NCBI GenBank assembly: GCA_003564735.1
Contig: PXEK01000328.1
Span: forward strand, 1-11,315
DNA from: Cryomorphaceae bacterium
GTDB lineage: Bacteria > Bacteroidota > Bacteroidia > Flavobacteriales_G > Salibacteraceae
DNA: 11,315 nt
Direction: 5' to 3'
Shown: piece after piece, positions 6,072-11,315 of the stretch
Position numbering within the stretch: the stretch's first letter is position 1
Layout: each line of letters starts with the position of its first letter
Program-made: the position numbers and the translations under genes
Notes under the pieces: generated by a model
Told to the model about the DNA's origin: nothing
The model's input: the letters and a program-made list of their open reading frames with translations, nothing else
Database searches by the model: none

Positions 6072-7868
6072 GTGTTTAAACCCCGAAAAAAGCGAGAAAA
6101 AATCAAACTGTCTAAAGGTGCGTGGAAAAAATCCCTGCGCATATTCGGCTACCTGAAACCCTACAAGTTTACTTTTGGAATCGGATTGATTTTTCTTATT
6201 TTATCTTCACTGGCCTCTATGGTATTTCCCGCCTTGGCGGGTCAACTGGTTGATGCCGGCACCGGTGAACAAAGTTCTGATTCACTCCTGAATTTTGACA
6301 ATATCAACCACGTAGCGGCGGCACTCTTCATCATTTTTGCTCTCAACGCACTGTTTTCGTTTTTCCGCATTTACACCTTTAGCGATGTTACCGAGCGTAT
6401 GTTGGCCAAATTGCGCCAAGATACCTATTCGCATCTCATTAAATTACCCATGATGTTCTTTTCTGAACGTCGAGTGGGTGAACTCAACAGTAGAATATCT
6501 GCCGATATCGCCCTGTTGCAAGAAACATTCACTACGGTAATTGCCGAGCTCATCAGGCAGGTGATTATCATTGTAGTGGGAATGATATTGCTGTTTTATT
6601 ACTCTTGGAAGCTCACACTCATCATGATGGCTACATTGCCGGTGATGATTTTGGTGGCGGTGTTTTTCGGGAAATTCATTAAAAAGCTATCGAAAAAAAC
6701 ACAGGACAAAATTTCAGATTCCAACGTGATTGTTGAGGAAACTCTCACGGGAATTGCCAACGTAAAAGCTTACGTGAACGAGTTTTTTGAAATGAAGCGC
6801 TACACACAAAGTACAAATGACGTGCGCAAAGTGGCCATGAAAGGAGCCGTTTGGCGCGGGGCTTTTGCAAGCTTTATTATTTTTGCTTTATTCGGATCCA
6901 TTGTGTTGGTGATTTGGCAGGGCGTTTTGCTCAAAGAGGCCGGTGAAATACAGGTTGGGGAGTTGTTCTCCTTCATTTTATACAGTGTTTTTGTCGGAGC
7001 CTCATTCGGGGGAACCGCAGATTTATTTGCGCGGGTTCAAAAGGCCGTGGGTGCCACAGAGAACCTTTTTAATATCCTGGATGAAGAACCCGAAAAGTTG
7101 GATATTGCAACAAAAGCCAACGAACTTTCCAATTTTAAAGGGGCGGTAGAATTTAAAGGCGTAAACTTCAATTATTCCTCACGGGCTGAGAAGGTTCTGA
7201 AAGATATAAACTTTACGGCCTCACCGGGAGAAACCGTTGCGTTGGTGGGACAGTCAGGAGCGGGAAAATCGACTATTGCCTCTTTGTTATTGCAGTTTTA
7301 CAAACCCGTGAACGGTGAAATTTTGTTTGACGGTAAATCGGCAACCGATTATGATTTGCGCGATTTGAGACATCAAATGGGAATTGTACCGCAGGAGGTG
7401 ATTTTGTTTGGCGGTACAATCAAAGAAAATATTGCGTACGGCAATCCCGAGGCATCTGATGCACAAATTGCAGAAGCCGCAAAACAGGCCAATGCTCATG
7501 AGTTTATCGATCGGTTTGAGAACGGATTGGATACGATAGTGGGTGAACGCGGAATTCAACTTTCAGGCGGTCAGCGACAGCGCATTGCAATTGCCAGAGC
7601 CATTTTAAAGAATCCCAAAATTTTAATTTTAGATGAGGCCACATCATCGCTTGATTCAGAATCTGAGGAGTATATTCAAGATGCGCTTGAAAAGCTGATG
7701 AAAGGACGAACCTCAATTGTTATCGCTCACCGATTGAGCACAATTAAAAACGCCGACAAAATTTTGGTTCTGAAAAACGGCGAAATTGTGGAGAGCGGTA
7801 CTCATGATGAGTTGCTGAGTTTGAAAGAGGGGAATTATAAGAAACTTACGGCGCTTCAATTGAGCTGA
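6072..7868 (+). CDS. ABC exporter half-transporter (membrane domain fused to ATPase)
   Basis: 598 residues. The N-terminal half (about 30-330) is a six-helix exporter domain, with hydrophobic segments near 33-58, 82-100, 160-178, 180-200, 262-285 and 293-315. The C-terminal half is a complete ATPase: A-loop Y368, Walker A GQSGAGKS (393-400), Q-loop Q441, signature LSGGQ (497-501), Walker B ILILDE (517-522) and H-loop H553. All catalytic residues are present, so it should form an active homo- or heterodimer in the inner membrane, of the MsbA/multidrug type. The substrate cannot be told; lipid, drug or peptide export are all possible. The start is GTG: an in-frame TAA lies at 6063-6065, and the first in-frame ATG (codon 50) would remove the first membrane helix. 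The predicted leader is very short. Confidence 0.93.
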   Translation: MFKPRKKREKIKLSKGAWKKSLRIFGYLKPYKFTFGIGLIFLILSSLASMVFPALAGQLVDAGTGEQSSDSLLNFDNINHVAAALFIIFALNALFSFFRIYTFSDVTERMLAKLRQDTYSHLIKLPMMFFSERRVGELNSRISADIALLQETFTTVIAELIRQVIIIVVGMILLFYYSWKLTLIMMATLPVMILVAVFFGKFIKKLSKKTQDKISDSNVIVEETLTGIANVKAYVNEFFEMKRYTQSTNDVRKVAMKGAVWRGAFASFIIFALFGSIVLVIWQGVLLKEAGEIQVGELFSFILYSVFVGASFGGTADLFARVQKAVGATENLFNILDEEPEKLDIATKANELSNFKGAVEFKGVNFNYSSRAEKVLKDINFTASPGETVALVGQSGAGKSTIASLLLQFYKPVNGEILFDGKSATDYDLRDLRHQMGIVPQEVILFGGTIKENIAYGNPEASDAQIAEAAKQANAHEFIDRFENGLDTIVGERGIQLSGGQRQRIAIARAILKNPKILILDEATSSLDSESEEYIQDALEKLMKGRTSIVIAHRLSTIKNADKILVLKNGEIVESGTHDELLSLKEGNYKKLTALQLS

Positions 7869-7921
7869 TTAATTTCGAAACTTACGGAAACCAAGCAGGT
7901 CAGGCTCACGTTTTTAGTGAA

Positions 7922-8317
7922 ATGAAATTCAAGTATCTTTTTCTTATTACTTTAGTTTGGATGGCGGCAGCGGCGTGTTCGAAAGATTCTGTTGACGTGA
8001 ATACTTCGCCGTGTACTATGGAATTCAGAACCATATCGGTAACGGTGACAGGAGATTCACTCACAAACACCTATACTATTCGCAAAAAGTCGGGAGATAC
8101 GTTGGATGTGGTTCATTTGCCTTTCCCGAGGCCGGAGAGAGGAATCACTTACACCATTTTAGATGATAATTTTGTTACTGAGTTAAAAAACAGCGAGGAG
8201 CTCTTTCGGTTTATAGGTTTGATAAACGATTCTTTGGTTGTGGATGAATTGTACCGCATTTCAGCCGATCATTGCCATATAGAGTTGGAAGAAGGGAAAA
8301 CCGAAGTGGTGTTGTAA
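7922..8317 (+). CDS. Small lipoprotein of unknown function
   Basis: 131 residues. Residues 1-18 form a lipoprotein signal peptide (KFKYLF, then a hydrophobic core) ending in the lipobox AAAC, with lipidated C19. The residues after it, S-K-D-S-V-D, are short, charged and acidic, partly resembling the export tag that sends Bacteroidota lipoproteins to the cell surface. The mature part is small and beta-rich (FRTISVTVTGDSL, YTIRKKSGDTLDVV, YTILDDNFVTEL) and holds two further cysteines, C32 and C118, which could form a disulfide. Similar small lipoproteins occur in Flavobacteriales, but I know of no function. The gene starts 53 nt after the ABC exporter on the same strand with no clear promoter between, so co-transcription is plausible. 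The ATG at 7922 is set by the signal peptide. Confidence 0.8.
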   Translation: MKFKYLFLITLVWMAAAACSKDSVDVNTSPCTMEFRTISVTVTGDSLTNTYTIRKKSGDTLDVVHLPFPRPERGITYTILDDNFVTELKNSEELFRFIGLINDSLVVDELYRISADHCHIELEEGKTEVVL

Positions 8318-8423
8318 AGATTTTCCTCCTTTCTTGTAATTCAATGAGCAGATAAGGTGATTATTTTTTGATAGTATTTTGAACACGAGAAAATCAAAGA
8401 CCGGTTTTCAAGCATGAATCCCA

Positions 8424-9860
8424 TTACAGTTTCACCACTTTTCCCGGCTCAATCTTTCCGCTTTCTAAAAGGGTTTTTATCAAATACGTTCCGGGATTTT
8501 CAATGGTGATTTGTTGTTGTATGTCTGCCGGGCGGTATTCTTTTATTAAAGCACCCGATAAAGAGAATACTTGAATACGCTCAATGCGTTCCTCCGCTGT
8601 TAATTCAAATGTACCGGTAGAGGGGTTGGGGTAAATGCGTAAATTGTGATTTGCGGTTTTTTGTTTTTCGGCAACACTTACAGGCGGGTATTCATCTAAA
8701 TTCGGGAATTTCATTTTTACGATTTTACTTGATGACCACCCCATGACCACGAGGCAGTAAAACGAGCCGTTGAATTCTCGAATTTTAGATGGAGCTCTAT
8801 AGCCGAATTGCGGCTGATTTAATACATCGGGAAAACTGTAATGCAGGCGCTCAAACTCATCGTGTAACCGGCCTTGGTACAGAAATAACTCACTCTTACT
8901 GCTCGCATTTCTCCCCCGCCGTTCAATGCCCATACCTACATATCCTTTAGTCTCTGAATATGCTAACCTGATATGGTAAGACATAGTATCTCGCTCTACT
9001 TCTTCTGTAAACTCAAATAAATTTTGATCTCGAACAACCTCACTATCATTGAAGGAGTAAAACGAAGGAATAAAGCTCAAATGAGTTGCAGAACTCCATC
9101 TCTTTCGTTTATATAATAAACTATGAATTAAATCATCATTACTAGAAACAAGAACAACATCAAAAATATTAAACTCATCATCATCAAGGTCAGGCCATAT
9201 TATGATTGAATCTCGCCCTGTGGTATCTATGCTTCCCACTCCCTCATTAGTCCAAAACCACCAACGCCCATTTTGATAAATTCTTTCATTATTAAACTTA
9301 TTAAAAACTCCTCCTGAACCAAAAACCCCTTGTGATAAAACCTTACCGGTATTTGCGTTCATATGAAGTTTTCTGTAATTTCTACCTATGACAAAAAGTG
9401 TTGTATCGTGAATAAAAAGCAAATCAGCAAACTCTCTATAAGCTGAAGAGTCTATTTGTTCTAAGTATTCAGATTCCCAAATTACTTCTCCTTGCGGATC
9501 AAATTTCACGACAAAATTGGGTGCAAAACCGGTATGTGTACAAAGCGTATAAATATTGCCGCTTGCATCAGTTACAACCGAATGAAACTCGGTATTTTGT
9601 CTCACCCCTCGCTCGGCCATTTTCCCATCATTATAGCTTTTGGCCCAAAGTATATTTCCGTTTGTATCGGCCTTCATCAAAGCGGGTTTATCGCTACTGC
9701 TGCCGCAAATGACGAGTTCTCCTGCAGGAGTAAATTGCATATCCTGAACCCGAATACCGATATCAAATAAAATCTCGGCTTCCGGTTGTTGAGCTTGCAG
9801 GCTTAAGAACATAAAAAGGGCGGCCTGTACTAAGGCGCCCTTTATTATTTGATTTCTCAT
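8424..9860 (-). CDS. T9SS-secreted protein with C-terminal type A sorting domain (array copy, distal)
   Basis: 478 residues. Signal peptide 1-23 (cleavage after LQA, before QQPEAE). Residues about 30-300 hold short repeats of the type ADTNGNILWAKSY, DASGNIYTLC and FDPQGEVIWESEY, which suggest a beta-propeller-like extracellular domain. The C-terminal type A sorting domain spans about 403-478: NLRIYPNPSTGTFEL, IQVFSLSGALIKEY, NPGTYLIK and the terminal KVVKL. By this family the protein crosses the outer membrane through T9SS and is attached to or released at the cell surface. It is a paralog of the gene at 9857-11290, with nearly identical blocks at both ends and in the middle, separated by divergent segments. 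Its start overlaps that gene's stop (ATGA). Its last 16 residues (TLLESGKIEPGKVVKL) differ from those of the other copies. No catalytic motif was recognised, so a ligand-binding or adhesive role is only a guess. Confidence 0.9.
   Translation of the reverse strand: MRNQIIKGALVQAALFMFLSLQAQQPEAEILFDIGIRVQDMQFTPAGELVICGSSSDKPALMKADTNGNILWAKSYNDGKMAERGVRQNTEFHSVVTDASGNIYTLCTHTGFAPNFVVKFDPQGEVIWESEYLEQIDSSAYREFADLLFIHDTTLFVIGRNYRKLHMNANTGKVLSQGVFGSGGVFNKFNNERIYQNGRWWFWTNEGVGSIDTTGRDSIIIWPDLDDDEFNIFDVVLVSSNDDLIHSLLYKRKRWSSATHLSFIPSFYSFNDSEVVRDQNLFEFTEEVERDTMSYHIRLAYSETKGYVGMGIERRGRNASSKSELFLYQGRLHDEFERLHYSFPDVLNQPQFGYRAPSKIREFNGSFYCLVVMGWSSSKIVKMKFPNLDEYPPVSVAEKQKTANHNLRIYPNPSTGTFELTAEERIERIQVFSLSGALIKEYRPADIQQQITIENPGTYLIKTLLESGKIEPGKVVKL
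8581..8722. repeat. Array repeat block: start of sorting domain; second copy at 10014-10155
   Basis: The 142 nt at 8581-8722 and 10014-10155 differ at two positions. They encode the region from KMKFPNLDEYPP through YPNPSTGTFELTAEERIE in both proteins. The third-codon positions are conserved as well as the protein, which points to homogenisation or recent duplication rather than selection on the protein alone. Confidence 0.9.
8832..8966. repeat. Array repeat block: central conserved segment; second copy at 10271-10405
   Basis: The 135 nt at 8832-8966 and 10271-10405 differ at five positions. They encode the segment from LAYSETKGY through GIERRGRNAS, SELFLYQGRLHDEFERL and HYSF. The segment is flanked on both sides by diverged sequence, so identity falls sharply at its two edges. 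Confidence 0.88.
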
Positions 9861-9885
9861 AATTTCACTACTTTATTCACATTAA
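9731..9885. repeat. Array repeat block: gene tail, ATGA junction and signal-peptide head; second copy at 11161-11315
   Basis: The 155 nt at 9731-9885 and 11161-11315 differ at only five positions (9744, 9750, 9751, 9803 and 9807), and the last 78 nt are identical up to the window edge. The block covers the end of one gene, the overlap, the signal peptide and about 43 codons. Such identity at a gene junction fits recent unequal crossing-over or gene conversion. Confidence 0.9.
9815..9843. other. Terminator-like hairpin in signal-peptide codons; identical copy at 11245-11273
   Basis: On the minus strand AAAGGGCG pairs exactly with CGCCCTTT around a 13-nt loop, which can add a CC/GG pair, and TTTTTAT runs through and beyond the right arm. 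It starts 18 nt into the gene, covering codons about 6-15. The structure resembles an intrinsic terminator but lies inside coding sequence. It may be only a by-product of the codons for a conserved signal peptide. Confidence 0.4.
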
Positions 9886-11290
9886 CTTTACCTCCGGTTA
9901 AGTACGACTTTACCAAATAAGTTCCGGGATTTTCAATGGTGATTTGTTGTTGTATGTCTGCCGGGCGGTATTCTTTTATAAGTGCACCGGAAAGGGAGAA
10001 TATTTGAATGTGCTCAATGCGTTCCTCCGCTGTTAATTCAAATGTGCCGGTAGAGGGGTTGGGGTAAATGCGTAAATTGTGATTTGCGGTTTTTTGTTTT
10101 TCGGCAACACTTACAGGCGGGTATTCATCTAAATTCGGAAATTTCATTTTTACGAGTTTTCCTCCTGAATTTCCTGAGCCCATCACCATAATGCAATAAA
10201 ATGAACCGCTGAATTCTCGTATTATATTTGGGAATCGATAACCAAAATGTGCTTGGTTTAACTCCTCGGGAAAACTGTAATGCAGGCGCTCAAACTCATC
10301 ATGTAACCGGCCTTGGTACAGAAACAACTCACTCGTACTGCTCGCATTTCTCCCCCGCCGTTCAATGCCCATTCCTGCATATCCTTTAGTCTCTGAATAT
10401 GCTAAACTTAAACCGTAAGACATGGTATCCTCTTTCATTTCTTCATTAAACTCAAATAAGTGTTGTTTGCGGATTACTTTTTCAGGTGTATATGAATAAA
10501 ATACGGGTACAAAGCCTGAGTGCGAAGGCTCGTCCCATCTCCTCTCTTTTTGGTATATACCATGAATGACCCCGGATTTCTCACTTAAAAACTGATAACT
10601 CGGAAGTAGGTTTTCCTCCGGCATTAAATCCGGCATTAGCACTAAGGAATCTTGACCAAAGACATCAATATTACCTACCCCTTTTGACATTTCAAACCAC
10701 CAAATACCATCTTTAAAAGTAGGCGCGGACCATAGGTACAAGAAATTCTCCAAAGTACCTATACTTTGAACACTAATTTCGGTAAGTAGTTCGGAATCGA
10801 CAGTTCTTATACCCCCACTACCTAAAGCGTAAAGAACCGAATCATTAAATATTAGTAAATCGGGAATGAAATCTTCGGCATTTGTATCAGTTGCATTAAA
10901 ATAATCACTTTCCCTGAGTACATTTCCATTGGAATCAATTTTCACAATAAAATTTGGCACGGAATAATGCTGAGCGCACATTGTGTAAATGTTTCCTTTT
11001 CCATCAGCCACCACAGAATTGAATTCTGTATGCTGTGGTTTTTCACCCGGTTTACCTGAGGTGTAATTGCGAATCCATAAAATATTACCTAATGTGTCTG
11101 CTTTTGCTACAGCAGGTCTTCCACCGGCACTACCACACATTACAATTTCTCCGGCAGGGGTAAATTGCATATCTTGAACTTGAATACCGATATCAAATAA
11201 AATCTCGGCTTCCGGTTGTTGAGCTTGCAGGCCTAAAAACATAAAAAGGGCGGCCTGTACTAAGGCGCCCTTTATTATTTGATTTCTCAT
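9857..11290 (-). CDS. T9SS-secreted protein with C-terminal type A sorting domain (array copy, proximal)
   Basis: 477 residues, built like its downstream neighbour: signal peptide 1-23, propeller-like repeats at about 30-300 (ADTLGNILWIRNY, GKGNIYTMC, KIDSNGNVLRESDY), and a sorting domain at about 403-477 with NLRIYPNPSTG and the ending VNVNKVVKL. Residues 1-50, about 297-340 and about 383-455 are nearly identical to the neighbour, while 53-290 and 341-382 are strongly diverged. The stop overlaps the next start by 4 nt (ATGA). The sequence before its own ATG again reads NVNKVVKL plus a stop, so it is itself coupled to another copy outside the window. Secretion to the cell surface by T9SS is expected; the ligand is unknown. 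Confidence 0.9.
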   Translation of the reverse strand: MRNQIIKGALVQAALFMFLGLQAQQPEAEILFDIGIQVQDMQFTPAGEIVMCGSAGGRPAVAKADTLGNILWIRNYTSGKPGEKPQHTEFNSVVADGKGNIYTMCAQHYSVPNFIVKIDSNGNVLRESDYFNATDTNAEDFIPDLLIFNDSVLYALGSGGIRTVDSELLTEISVQSIGTLENFLYLWSAPTFKDGIWWFEMSKGVGNIDVFGQDSLVLMPDLMPEENLLPSYQFLSEKSGVIHGIYQKERRWDEPSHSGFVPVFYSYTPEKVIRKQHLFEFNEEMKEDTMSYGLSLAYSETKGYAGMGIERRGRNASSTSELFLYQGRLHDEFERLHYSFPEELNQAHFGYRFPNIIREFSGSFYCIMVMGSGNSGGKLVKMKFPNLDEYPPVSVAEKQKTANHNLRIYPNPSTGTFELTAEERIEHIQIFSLSGALIKEYRPADIQQQITIENPGTYLVKSYLTGGKVNVNKVVKL

Positions 11291-11315
11291 AATTTCACTA
11301 CTTTATTCACATTAA
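11287..11315 (-). CDS. C-terminal tail of a third T9SS paralog (truncated by window edge)
   Basis: The last 29 nt of the window, read on the minus strand, give NVNKVVKL followed by TGA, which overlaps the ATG of the 477-residue gene as ATGA. The bases at 11291-11315 are identical to those at 9861-9885, where the same ending belongs to the 477-residue protein. This is the 3' end of another gene copy and extends the array to at least three members. Only eight complete codons and the stop are visible, so nothing can be said about the rest. Confidence 0.8.

Noticed and set aside
7841..7887. 11-nt direct repeat GAAACTTACGG at 7841-7851 and 7877-7887, around the end of the ABC exporter gene
   Set aside because: It is short and could arise by chance; it has no symmetry and no link to a promoter.
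8389..8409. Hairpin GAAAATC/GGTTTTC between the convergent lipoprotein and T9SS genes, considered as a shared terminator
   Set aside because: The stem is AT-rich with a wobble pair, and no T-run follows on either strand.
8341..8424. A 27-codon minus-strand frame starting at the TAATG overlap after the last T9SS gene
   Set aside because: The overlap with the stop codon is suggestive, but the peptide resembles nothing known and shares nothing with the T9SS gene heads.

Overview
The window comes from a member of the Bacteroidota, most likely a Flavobacteriales-type marine or aquatic bacterium. Three things point there: a Bat (Bacteroides aerotolerance) operon in its usual Bacteroidota order, secreted proteins ending in a type IX secretion system (T9SS) type A sorting domain, and Bacteroidota-style promoters (-7 element TAnnTTTG) with no Shine-Dalgarno sequences. 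The species cannot be named from the sequence.

Layout. Positions 1-5105 (minus strand) hold a tightly packed operon, read from right to left: a MoxR-type AAA+ ATPase, a DUF58 protein, a membrane-anchored BatD/DUF4381-like protein, BatA, BatB, and the first 69 codons of BatC, which runs off the left edge. Gaps are 21, 4 and 2 nt, and two junctions are ATGA overlaps. The genes look like one machine: a cytosolic ATPase and a cytosolic DUF58 protein working with two membrane-anchored von Willebrand A proteins and exported partner proteins at the envelope.

Positions 5106-5530 are a 425-nt divergent intergenic region with no convincing gene. It holds a perfect 14-bp palindrome upstream of moxR, a 16-nt repeat shared with the start of the moxR coding sequence, a 9-bp inverted repeat, and a good promoter with a 13-bp palindrome between its two boxes. 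This promoter faces right, towards a DUF2452 protein (5531-5998). A GTG-started ABC exporter half-transporter (6072-7868) with its own probable promoter and a small lipoprotein (7922-8317) follow on the plus strand.

Positions 8424-11315 (minus strand) hold a tandem array of secreted T9SS proteins. Two complete paralogs of 478 and 477 residues are joined by a 4-nt ATGA overlap. The last 29 nt of the window repeat the same junction, which shows that at least one more copy lies to the right. The paralogs are mosaics: stretches of 135-155 nt that are 96-99% identical alternate with strongly diverged segments. A terminator-like hairpin sits in the signal-peptide codons of each copy. This array is the most unusual part of the window.
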